Part shown: in pieces, positions 1-9,550 of the stretch
Numbering within the stretch: position 1 is the first letter of the stretch
Layout of the letters: the number at the start of each line of letters is the position of its first letter
NCBI GenBank assembly: GCA_963920635.1
Contig: OY987298.1
Coordinates: 21,919,647 to 21,983,646 of the forward strand
DNA length: 64,000 nt
Reading direction: 5' to 3'
Source: Pseudeuparius sepicola
Taxonomy: Eukaryota > Arthropoda > Insecta > Coleoptera > Anthribidae
Notes under the pieces: model-generated
Told to the model about the DNA's origin: nothing
Databases searched by the model: none
The model's input: only the letters and a program-made list of their open reading frames with translations
Translations under genes and position numbers: made by a program

Positions 1-512
1 TAACAAAAAAATAATGTTTAGGTGGCGCATGAGTTTTTAAATGAGAGCACCTTCAATACCTTCATATTTTACAGTAAAGTATCATCGTTGTAAAGATACA
101 CACTCTTTAGGTGTTTAAAGGGCACGCACATTTCCAAGTTTATACTTATTTGATCTTCATGCTTGTGCAAGTGTGTTTCTCTAAGTTCTAAGTAAAATTG
201 ACAGTTAAATGTATCTTTTGGTCCTTCTAAGGTTTTAATAGTATTTTTAAAACAAGCAAGCAGACCATTCTCTATATAGGCCCTTTTGTTCTTATGAATA
301 TATATATTAACTAAGTCTTCTAGAGTCTTTTCAGACTATTTGACTTTATATGTCGTTTACACACCAGCTTTATAGCGCTCTTCTATAGAGTAATTATTTA
401 AAAACAAAATTGTTAGTTGGGCGCGTGGATGCATGTGCAGTTAATCCCAAGGGAAACACTGATCCAGAACACCGAGGTAACTTTAAAAGAGGTGTATTAT
501 GGCGACTCACAG
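1..512. other. AT-rich sequence, nothing recognised
   Basis: No open frame of convincing length, no RNA gene and no repeat structure seen on either strand. It ends at the inverted repeat that begins at 513. Confidence 0.4.
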
Positions 513-836
513 TGACTACGTTTATCTCGTGACAACTCGATCGGATTGAAATGGGTCCGATTGAGTTATGTCAAATCTTTCATAATTCTACGTTTACATC
601 ATCAGTATTGAATCCTTCGGTTTTCAGTCCTCCCTAGGGACATTAACTTATTCTACTTATTCTACAGTAGGTTGGTGCACATTCTGGCCAACTTCTGTTT
701 GGAAACAGAGGCTTGACTTGAAATTTTAAATATGATTGAATTTCAATCTGTAGGGTTTACGCCGTCTATTTGAGTCCGCTCCAGTGAATTCAAACCTCTC
801 TCAATCGGATCGAACGCGTCGAGATAAACGTAGTCA
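513..836. repeat. Short inverted-repeat (MITE-like) element
   Basis: The left end TGACTACGTTTATCTCG (513-529) is matched exactly in inverted orientation at 820-836. A looser second block of similarity continues inward (CGATCGGATTG against CAATCGGATCG). The 324-bp unit has no coding potential and resembles a small non-autonomous DNA element. I could not find a convincing target-site duplication, so its superfamily is open. Confidence 0.55.
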
Positions 837-1254
837 GTATTAATTATTAATAGAATACGCATGCTGACGGCTTGGGAGGCGAGAGTGAACGGTACTGTCC
901 GACCGTACTGCTACTCAAACATTAGATGGCTTACCTATATGTCACCTTTGTGACACTATTGAATGTTCTCGCCTTGGTTTACCACTACTCCACAACGTGA
1001 CGCCCCTGATACTAGGTCTTTTTTTTTTCACCGTCGGCCAGAGTTTCCGACGCGGATTACTCAACGCCGTCAAAGTCGAAAATAAGTGGAATTGATTGGG
1101 GCTGGCGGCGAACATTTGAACTAACTACGACGTCAGGTGTCGCCAGTAGGATTATCGCTGTCCACTTTTTGCCTCCGATGGGGAAATTGTAGCGAATAAT
1201 GCTTGGTGCTGGGTCAGGATAAATCCGATAAAATTATCCTGTTATTGATTATAC
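837..1254. other. Unassigned intergenic sequence
   Basis: Mixed-composition sequence with no supported gene. A short poly(T) tract lies at 1020-1028. It runs into a dispersed repeat at about 1255. Confidence 0.35.
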
Positions 1255-1690
1255 TTTTATTCTTAAAACTATATTTGAATCGAGTAACTCTGGCGCAAAT
1301 AAAAGCACGTGTTCGACGACGTTCCACGAAAAAAGGCGATATAGGCCACAAAATATCACGCGAGCCTGACAACAGGGATGTATTTGATCGCAAGTGTATT
1401 TATGCGGTTTTATCTAGTTGTTTTTATATGCGTCTAAGCTATTTAGACGCTGCTCCAAACAATTTTATTGATGTTTTGAACTATTTTAATGAAGCTAATA
1501 ATTTTTTCAAAATATTTTGACGTGAACAATTGTAAAAGTAAAATTAAATAAAGGTTATGCCTGAGTGTGGTTCTGGCGAATATTTCCACGTACTCTTGTT
1601 TACATCAGACGTCAGAGTTATTTGATGTTGGTATAGTTCTACGGATAAACCGCGCAGGTGTTCATCTGTTGTCTGTTGTATTCCTATGTG
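1255..1690 (+). repeat. Dispersed repeat, copy A (pair with 53735-54045)
   Basis: Long stretches match 53735-54045 in the same orientation: the shared string includes GCAAGTGTATTTATGCGG, the block ending ATTTTGACGT, and the tail coding for a TCAGAGTT...TTTGAT...GTATAG run. Copy A has about 80 bp (about 1305-1390) that copy B lacks. Both copies have short open frames over the shared part (1203-1520 here), but the frames diverge and carry indels, so I treat this as a degenerate interspersed repeat rather than a gene. Its class is unknown. Confidence 0.6.
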
Positions 1691-1738
1691 TTTGACAATG
1701 ACAAAAAATATGTCATGCTTTACGAAAGATATAGACAA

Positions 1739-2479
1739 AACAGTGAATTGTACTACCTCGCTTTTTAAAGTTCCTATCCTTATACAGCAAGGCTGTTTCC
1801 TCTAAGCAACTAATAGAAGCCCATGTATGACCACGGCTATTTTTACATGGGGTGCCACTTCCCCGAGTGGCCATTTTTCGTGCCGCAGTGTTGCCCAGCA
1901 GAGAGTAATACCAGGAATTTCCTGGATAACAACGTCATTCGTCTACCTAAAATGTTTATTTATTTTGTATTGTGGAAGCCAACATTATAAATAATCAGTT
2001 GATATTGAACACCAACTACATGATGACGTTACTTACTCCCCCATCGCCGGTCGCAGATACAATCCAATAGATTGTTCAACATTTTAACGTATTCTACCTA
2101 AATTTTACAAATAACATGTTTTCCCACTGGAAAATAACCAGTTCCATACAAAAATTTCTATGCGCTTATTTCTGACTGCGCTTCGGTTAGAGAATGTATA
2201 TATTTCTGGGAAATGCATATCCAGCTCAACTATCAAAATTGCAGCAATTAGTACAAGAGAATCTGTGGAATTTCTGAATGGCCGAAATACAAGCTGTGCA
2301 CTATCTGAAGAGATGAATTATTTTTACTGGGGTCACTGATCGATATTTCGCCTATTATTCAAGTAACTTCCCCCCAATAACCACGACGTAAGTTTGTTGT
2401 TTGAATCGTTCCCCTCTTTTCCTAATATACAAATGTAAACTCTTTTCTAAGTAGACTGCCACCCCTCCCGAAGAAAAAA
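1739..2479. other. Unassigned intergenic sequence
   Basis: AT-rich sequence with no supported coding frame or repeat. It abuts the TA target of the transposon beginning at 2482. Confidence 0.35.
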
Positions 2480-3044
2480 TAGGGGAAAGTGGCCCAAAAT
2501 GATCCCCCTAAGGCAAAAACTTAAGGAGCGTTCACGATAAGTGTGGTGGCGAAATTGTACAGTAAAACTAACACAAAATTAGGCCAAACCCAAACATCCA
2601 AAAAAAAGTCCTTTCTAGCGCGAAATAGTTCCATACCCTTCTAAGAGTTGGTACTAAAAAGTTACACCACCACCAGCGTCGGATTTCGGGAGGAGGGGGT
2701 GAAAAGGGCAGGAAATTCTTATTTTTTACAGTTTTGCGTGAATATCTAGTAAACTATGAGGTTTAGCGCAAACGTCATCCTATACGCAAATGATATACAT
2801 TAAATTCTGAACAAGAATTGTTGTATACAGAATTATTGTAAAGTGATCGGTTTCCATGGTATGGAGGGAAAAAACTTATAATGATTACAGTAGAAATTAG
2901 TAACTGAATAATGTATGTAGAATATATATATATATATATATATATAACAATAAGGATGTAAGATTAGCGAGTGTAAATGTAACAATTACAAGAAAATGTG
3001 ATAGTGGGCAAACACTCAAAGTTAACAAAAACAAAAAACTAGTA

Positions 3045-3089
3045 ACCGCATACACGTGTTTCATGCTATTTGGCAATCATCAGTACGGT
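3045..3089 (-). ncRNA. Hammerhead ribozyme candidate, copy 1
   Basis: Read on the minus strand: ACCGTA (stem I 5' strand), CTGATGA core (3077-3083), a short hairpin TGC/GCA as stem II, GAAA core (3059-3062), a minimal stem III closed by C-G with loop ACGT, then GTA as the cleavage triplet (3051-3053), then TGCGGT (3045-3050), which pairs with ACCGTA over six positions including one G-U. Cleavage would fall between 3051 and 3050. All invariant core positions are present. The weak point is stem II, with only three Watson-Crick pairs and a T-T mismatch at its base. The very short stem III is typical of hammerheads in PLEs and animal retrozymes. Confidence 0.66.
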
Positions 3090-3370
3090 GTAAGATTAAC
3101 CAAATCAAAAGATAGGCATGATTTGAGAAGCAACAAATGAAGTCCAGGCAGGAGCCAACAGCACATTTGCAGCTTCAGTCAGCACATCCCCTATTTTGGG
3201 GCTTGTACTAACATCGCCACGGGGGCTGCTAAAACGACCTGCGTGGAAATCTTCATAACCCAAGATACAATGACAATAAGGATGTAAGATTAGCGAGTGT
3301 AAATGTAACAATTACAAGAAAAGGTGATAGTGGGCAAACACTCAAAGTTAACAAAAACAAAAAACTAGTA

Positions 3371-3415
3371 ACCGCATACACGTGTTTCATGCTATTTGGC
3401 AATCATCAGTACGGT
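3371..3415 (-). ncRNA. Hammerhead ribozyme candidate, copy 2
   Basis: Identical to the candidate at 3045-3089 across all 45 positions, exactly 326 bp away. Cleavage at both copies would release a 326-nt RNA (3051-3376, minus strand), the length of one tandem unit. Confidence 0.66.
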
Positions 3416-3958
3416 GTAACATTAACCAAATCAAAAGATAGGCATGATTTGGGAAGCAACAAATGAAGTCCAGGCAGGAGCCAACAGCACATTTGCAGCT
3501 TCAGTCAGCACATCCCCTATTTTGGGGCTTGTACTAACATCGTCACGGAGGCTGCTAAAGCGACCTGCGTGGAAATCTTCATAACCCAAGATACAATGAC
3601 AATAAGGATGTAAGATTAGCGAGTGTAAATGTAACAATTACAAGAAAAGGTGATAGATAGATAGATATATAGATATATCTATGCATATATAGATACATAT
3701 TACACCCATAGATTATTATTTTTTGTTACAACATAACCTCATAAGTATATGACTGTAAATATGTCCAATACATAAGTTAGTAGCCTTAGTTAATTTGTAC
3801 TCACTTTTTGCCCTCATTCATTATAGCGTTCTGATTTCCATTCGTTCTTTTATGTCAAATCATCAATCAATCAATATATAATTTGTCCTTAGCTTGTAAA
3901 AATGAGAAAGTCATGAATAGGAAGCTCATGTGAAAAACAAGAAAATTAAACAATCCTC

Positions 3959-4177
3959 ATGGTATGCTTCTGCAGAGATGGATGCGTTCAAAACTGCGAG
4001 TGTCGAAGAAGTGGTCTCAATTGTTCAAATATGTGCAACAATTGGTTAAGACTTGCATGTCTCAATAGAGATACTGTAATCATCGACGACGATTTAAATG
4101 ATGATTCTCAAGTGGACGAAGAACACGAAGATTTGTTTCCTCTCACCAGCCCGAGTGAACTATTTGGTGCTGACTGA
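3959..4177 (+). pseudogene. Cysteine-rich CXC-like coding fragment
   Basis: A 72-codon frame at the centre of the palindrome. Its first 35 residues hold a regular cysteine pattern (CFC, then C-x3-CxC, then GLNCSNMC, then a later CLN), which resembles the cysteine-rich tail found in tesmin/TSO1-CXC-like and transposon-associated insect proteins. One cysteine expected in the CNNC-type position is replaced by tryptophan. The rest is an acidic tail (DDDLNDD, DEEHED) ending in LFGAD. The frame is open upstream without an obvious start, so this is probably the 3' end of a larger gene captured by the element. Family assignment is by motif only. Confidence 0.5.
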
Positions 4178-5011
4178 CTTGTTTCATTTTGATTTCCCTC
4201 CCATTTTTTCAATATAGATAGTTTAATATATTTTCTTGTTTTTCACATGAGCTTCCTATTCATGACTTTCTCATTTTTACAAGCTAAGAACAAATTAGAT
4301 ATGGGAATGATTTGACATAAAAGAACGAATGGAAATCAGAACGCTATAATGAATGAGGGCAAAAAGTGAGTACAAATTAACTAAGGCTACTAACTTCTAT
4401 TGGACATATATTTACAGTCATGTACTTATGAGGTTATGTTGTGACAAAAAATAACAATCTATGGGTGTAATATGTATCTATATATGCATAGATATATCTA
4501 TATATATTCTACATACATTATTCAGTTACTAATTTATACTGTAATCATTTTAAGTTTTTTCAACAAAAACTAATACGTGAAATAAAAACAAAGAAATCTT
4601 TACCCCTCCATATCATGGAAACCGTTCACTTTACCATAATTCTGTATATAACAATTCTTTTTCGGAATTTAATGTATATCATTTGCGTATAGGATGTCGT
4701 TTGCGGTAAACCTCATAGTTTACTAGATATTCACGCAAAACTATGAAAAATAAGAATTTCCTGCCCTTTCCACCCCCTCCCCCCGAAACCCGACGCTGCT
4801 GGTGGTGTAACTTTTTAGTACTAAGGGTATGGAATTATTTCGCGCTAGAAAGAACTTTTTTTTTGGATGTTTGGGTTTTGGCCCAATTTTACTGTACTAA
4901 AATATAAAATTATCTTTTGCATTCTTTAGTGCTTACGCCAGTAAATTAATATCAGTTTTTTGTTTCAAAACTAATGCCTACCTTTTTTTCAAAAATGTAA
5001 AACTGTGTACA

Positions 5012-5050
5012 GGGATCATTTTACCCTAACGGGTTGGGTAAAATGATCCC
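5012..5050. repeat. Perfect hairpin of the subterminal GGGATCATTTTACCC motif
   Basis: Two 15-bp arms (5012-5026 and 5036-5050) are perfect inverted copies around a 9-bp loop. The same motif occurs near the right terminus of the TA element (about 7855-7879). It may be an internal transposon end or a binding site repeated by the element. Confidence 0.6.
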
Positions 5051-5285
5051 TTAGGGTAGGGCAAAACGATCCCGCCATTTTATTACCGAAACAATATGTA
5101 GGAAAATTAAATGAAACGATCCAGCTCTGCCTTTCAGTCTTGCGCTGGTATTTATGCACCATTTTTACACATGCAATGAATCTGCAAAAAAAATAATTAT
5201 TATTTGTATTCATTATTCCGAAGTTCGAGTAAAACGATCCCGAGATCATCATTTTGCCCAAGATTTTGAGGGATCGTATTACCCA

Positions 5286-5786
5286 TCACTTAGACATATT
5301 CTAGACAAGAAAGAACTTGTCATTGTGTATAAGGCGTTGGTGGAATCTATTTTGAGATATGGGATAATAGCATGGGGAAATTCGGCGGAAGCTTATTTTA
5401 AAAATTTAGAAACCACTCACAAACGAATTATAAAGATTGCTTTTAATTACGATAGACACTACCCATCAGAGTTGCTCTTTAAGAAAACTAAACTGTACAA
5501 CATTCGACAGTTGTATTTTTACAATATTTTAATTTACCAATTTAAACATAAAATTGAAACTGTAAGTAATGCGTATTGCACTAGGTATCAGGACCAGGGA
5601 TACGTCAAATTAAAGAAAATGAGAAAGACGGTCGGTACAAAAAGCTTTATTTATTTAGGCAAGAAACTGTTCAATATGCTTGATAAAAGTGCCAGAGAGG
5701 TATTGCATTTTGCTCATTTTAGGAGAGAAGTCAGGTCCTGGATTAGTCGTCAGAGTTTTAATCTTTTTAGAGATTTAACACAGTAG
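5286..5786 (+). pseudogene. Non-LTR retrotransposon RT C-terminal (post-catalytic) fragment
   Basis: In the frame 5154-5786, similarity to LINE ORF2 begins near residue 45. Residues 61-75 (ALVESILRYGIIAWG) and 103-109 (YPSELLF) are the hallmark segments after the catalytic motifs of jockey/CR1-like reverse transcriptases, followed by an IRQLY motif and the usual basic C-terminus, ending at a natural stop. The catalytic FADD-type motif and the endonuclease are missing, so this is a 5'-truncated copy, as is common for LINEs. The clade cannot be fixed from this piece. Confidence 0.75.
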
Positions 5787-6030
5787 TTGTAGTAGTAATT
5801 GTAAGAGTATAGATTAAATATGGTATAGAATTACATTGAAATTGTTGTATGCAATTGTTATTGCTTTGTATTTTTTGTATCTCTTACCCATTATATGTCC
5901 TAAAAACTTTTGTATACGTCGCAGACAAGTCTTTGACTTAAGCGATAGTTTTGCGTTATTTATATTAAAATCGGTATTCTTTCATTATGGGCTTAGTGTT
6001 GATATTATTAATTCTATAGGTTTAATATTA

Positions 6031-7443
6031 TACAGTGTGCCCACGGATTGAGTGCACGTGGGGTGTAAATGACAAAAAATTTTCGAGTTGAAATTTGCCC
6101 TTTTGGGGATCACCTCTGCTTGGTTTGAAACTAATTTCTGACGTAATTTTAGTTTCGAAAAATCACGTACCTATGCCTTGGGAATTTTGAAAAAACTAAT
6201 TTTCCACATCAGTAAAGTGCCCTTGCTGTAGGTTTTACGATAAAATGTTATTAAGGAAACATGTTCAGAATGAAGAACTGATTAGGTTTGCGAAATTTCG
6301 AAAGTCTAGGCCTACTTTGATTTTTTGGCATTTTTTCCCACTTTTCTTTAGAAAAGTGCACTTTGTGTAGCTTTCACATTAAAATGTTATTAAGAAAACT
6401 TGTTCACAAAGAAAAACTGGATATTTGTGAAAAAATTCAAAAGCCTAGGTCTACTTTGATTTTTGTGCATTTTAATTTTTTAGCAGAAAAAAACGTAACG
6501 ATAACTGTAGCTAGTGTTCTCTGTATAACCAGAGGGGCGGAGTTATATGGAAAAAAATATCAATACAAAGCCGTGAGGGCAATAATAGTGACACTGAAAT
6601 GGGTACCACTTACATGAAAGTCCTGGGAGATCTTCTGCAGGGGTATCAGCTCTTCTTGAGGTACCTCATCTGTTCTGGCCTGATACCTTTTCCTCGTGGG
6701 CCACAATCTTATGGCGGCACGGCGCGATATATGATGATCACAACTTTCTAATGCAACATATTTTATTTGTTCATCGGATTATCATAAGACAGCGATGAAA
6801 AGCTATTTGCGGCGGCGCGAGCGAACCTTCTTAGTTGAAAGTATAGTACCGACTCGACTTTTTGTTCTGTTTTTTACGGTAAAAAAAATAGTTTTAAAAA
6901 AAGGGGCAGAAAACGTACACCCGGCAAGAGCGGAACCAATCCAGTGTCACATTTTTAACATAAATTCTCTACTGATCAGACTATAAAATTTCCTTTTTCC
7001 TAAAAACGAAAACGCAACATCAAAGTAGGCCTAAACTTTCGAAATTTCGCAAACCTACTCAGTTTTTCATTCTGAACAAGTTTTCTTAATAACATTTTAA
7101 TGTGAAAGCTACACGAAGTGCACTTTACTAAAGAAAAGTGGGAAAAATGACAAAAAATCAAAGTAGGCCTAGACTTTCGAAATTTCGCAAACCTACTCAG
7201 TTCTTCATTCTGAACATGTTTCCTTAATAGCATTTTATCGTAAAACCTACAGAAAGGGCACTTTACTGATGTGGAAAATTAGTTTTTTCAAAATTCCCAA
7301 GGCATACGTGATTTTTCGAAACTAAAATTACGTCACAAATTAGCTTCAAACCAAGCAGAGGTGATCCCCAAAAAGCCAAATTTCAACTCGAAAATTTTTT
7401 GTCATTTACACCCCACGTGCACTCAATCCGTGGACACACTGTA
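6031..7443. mobile_element. Foldback element, CAGTGTG ends (1.4 kb)
   Basis: The left arm (6031 to about 6430) and right arm (about 7020-7443) are close inverted copies; the ends read TACAGTGTGCCCACGG and its inverse with one mismatch. Within each arm a unit of about 137 bp containing ...AAAATGTTATTAAG...ACTTTGATTTTT is repeated twice. TA or TATA flanks both ends. Frames inside the arms (6363-6617, 7000-7233) mirror one another and are not genes. Confidence 0.78.
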
Positions 7444-7895
7444 TATTAACTAACTTATTATTATAGCTCTATACCCTGTATTCTATTCTGATATCTGATA
7501 TCTGATATCTGCCCGACACAGCGTTGTTGTATTTAACAACGGCACTGTACAAAAAAAAATGGCTACGCCGGCACGGCACAAGTATTAAGCCTTCTAAATT
7601 ATAGCCAAATGCATGTGTTTATTACAGGTAAAATGCAAAATTGTGAGAGATATCCGTTATACGCGGTATACTAATTGTTTTGTATAACTTACCTTAGATT
7701 AAAATCACAGAAAATCAAATTTTTAAAAGTATAAGCGAATAGCGATGTCGCCAGCTCGGTATTTGTTATACTACTGAAAGCAGCGCCACCTAAGACAATA
7801 TTAACGATGTTAGAACCTAGATGGCGGCACTAGTTTTACGAATAACATGGGGGATCATCTTACCCGCAGGGATCATTTTGGGCCACTTTCCCCTA

Positions 7896-8942
7896 TGCTC
7901 CCAGCCACAGAATAATAATTCTGTGTCCCAGCATACCTTCTCTGCGTAAGGATATGCCATCTATTATCACCTACCGCAGAAAATTTGAAGAAACTTTTAA
8001 CCGGCACTAACTGCGTCGCGTTCGCGAAACCCCTAGATTGAGGATCGAAATTTTATCAAACACCCCGTATAACTAAAATAATCGACGGGCAATGTGAATC
8101 GTGCGTTGAGAATACAATTTGATATTAGCCGCTGGATGCAGTGCTCCTAGTAATTATGATTTAATATTCGGGCATACCAACCTATGTGTCTGCGAGGAAT
8201 GGTTAATGTGTGACCCTAAATTTCCGCAAACTATTATTGCGAAAACGACTCTGAAATGGAATTCGCAGCAATTAAGTGCGGCATTGTTAGCTGCTACAGG
8301 GTTTTGATTTAGGATTGCCGAGGAATGTGTTGGATGGGTGCAAAATGTAATGCTAGCAAACTAACAAGATTGTCCGTCCCTTCTGTCTCTGTAGACGGTG
8401 TTCGCCTTCTTCGCCCTGTCTGATATGAAACTAAGTTTTGGCATAATGTTAGTTTCGAAAATTACTTAAATTTTCAAAAAGGTTTCTATGTATGAATGTT
8501 TTATATTTTCCAAAGTTTTACCTACTTTACATTTACACGTCATAAAATTCTCTGCATACATTTTTTCAATCTAGTATCAATGTGACTAGAAAGGTATATT
8601 CTTGTGAGTATTTTTTCCTATTGATAATTTTAGATAAATTGTATCTACCTGGTTCTATCGTTCATGCTCAAAATTCGAACACCCTATAAGAGATGCGGTA
8701 AACATTTATAAAGCAAAGTTACTGAATATTGAAAATTGTATGTTTATTTTATTTTCTTCCTATATCTCATAACACTTACAGAAATAATTATTTAATGGTT
8801 ATCAATAAAAACAATGATAATAATAGGTTTGCTAAGAGTTCGAAAATGTGATATTGATATTTTTAAGCAACCATATATGGTTTATGGCAGATTGATATAA
8901 TCGGTGAAATTGTATTATTCTTGTTTTTACAGTGACCAGATA
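7896..8942. other. Unassigned sequence
   Basis: No supported gene or repeat boundary. The segment at 8427-8460 resembles part of the arm of the foldback at 6031-7443 (GAAACTAA...TTAGTTTCGAAAA), so some of this may be decayed element sequence. Confidence 0.35.
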
Positions 8943-9550
8943 TACAGGGTGTCCCATCAGTGATAGTACATTGAACAACTAGTCAAGCTGCTGAACTGAA
9001 ATATGTCACTGCTGTTTTTTTTTGAAGGAAAATAAGCTTAAGATTTCAGTTTCCACGTATCTCACAGAGGGCATTACTTGCGCTCTTTTTTGATCGTGCT
9101 ATTACTCCTACCTTTTTTAGGTTATCTTTTTGGTCTTGCAGGTTAATAATTCTAGTGCAGAGTGTATACCGACTTATTCCATAATGATAATATTAACCGA
9201 AAAATACAATTTTCACCTATTAATTGTACCATTTAAAGGGAGAAAAAATTCCTAATGAACAACGTACCAAAAATTTTAAACACCTTTTAAAAACAGCTTT
9301 TTTTAAGCCATGCATTAAAACGAATAAAATATAAGCTTAGTTTTTCGTTAAGATAATTCAATGCCAAATTGGGACAAGTTTTTGTAAATTAAAAAGCTTG
9401 GCCCGCGAATTTTAAAGAAAATACATACTTTGGCAGGCTTATCACCCAATCAATGTCCAATAAAATTAATTGGTACCTACCTACTTTTTTGTGAAAATTT
9501 CGCGCGACAAGCTTTCCGATTTACAAAAACCTGTCGCAATTTGGCATTGA
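8943..9550. mobile_element. Diverged partial copy of the 16381-17484 foldback family
   Basis: It starts TACAGGGTGTCCCAT, then CAAGCTGCTGAACTGAAAT, CGTATCTCACAGAGGGC and a TTGCAGGTTAAT segment in the same order as the element at 16381. Near its centre, 9362-9413 and about 9490-9548 form an inverted repeat around AAATTG(G/C)GACA(A/G)GTTTTTGTAAAT. I could not find the right terminus, so it is probably truncated or too decayed. Confidence 0.6.

Larger units (their letters stand above)
2945..3652 (-). mobile_element. Retrozyme-like 326-bp tandem repeat (about 2.2 units)
   Basis: The sequence starting AACAATAAGGATG recurs at about 2945, 3271 and 3597, giving two nearly identical 326-bp units and a partial third. 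Each full unit contains the same hammerhead ribozyme core on the minus strand (3045-3089 and 3371-3415). The array interrupts one arm of a palindrome at a (TA)n tract and is flanked on the right by (GATA)n. A short tandem repeat of a few hundred bp with one short-stem-III hammerhead per unit is the architecture described for animal retrozymes, which are thought to move with help from Penelope-like retroelements; PLE remnants are present in this window. A 68-codon frame repeated in each unit (3105-3311, 3431-3637, minus) is not supported as a gene. Confidence 0.68.
2557..4900. repeat. Large interrupted palindrome inside the TA element
   Basis: 2557-2943 is the imperfect reverse complement of about 4500-4900; both contain the TTTCCATG/CATGGAAA block, the TACTAGATATTCACGC block and the GCGCTAGAAAG block. 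A second pair of arms, 3654-3948 and 4222-4490, continues the palindrome inward. The left side is interrupted by the tandem repeat at 2945-3652, which has no counterpart on the right, so that repeat inserted after the palindrome formed. The unpaired core (3949-4221) carries the cysteine-rich frame. Confidence 0.8.
5286..7559 (+). mobile_element. 5'-truncated LINE fragment, interrupted by a foldback element
   Basis: The coding remnant (5286-5786) is followed by an AT-rich stretch, the foldback element at 6031-7443, more AT-rich sequence with three TGATATC repeats (7488-7511), and a run of nine A at 7551-7559 that could be the LINE tail. The 3' limit is inferred from that A-run and is uncertain. 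Confidence 0.5.
2482..7893. mobile_element. TA-flanked DNA transposon with 25-bp perfect TIRs, nested insertions
   Basis: The left end begins GGGGAAAGTGGCCC (2482-2506) and is matched exactly for 25 bp in inverted orientation at 7869-7893. TA dinucleotides flank both ends (2480-2481 and 7894-7895), the target duplication typical of Tc1/mariner-type elements. The subterminal motif GGGATCAT(T/C)TTACCC recurs near 5012-5050 and 7855. No transposase frame survives. The 5.4-kb interior is filled by a palindrome (2557-4900), a hammerhead-bearing tandem repeat, a cysteine-rich coding fragment, a LINE fragment and a foldback element. The superfamily call rests on the TA duplication and TIRs only. Confidence 0.72.

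Noticed and set aside
3105..3637. Two near-identical 68-codon minus-strand frames
   Set aside because: They are copies within the 326-bp tandem unit of a ribozyme-bearing repeat; no domain, and no start signal beyond an ATG.
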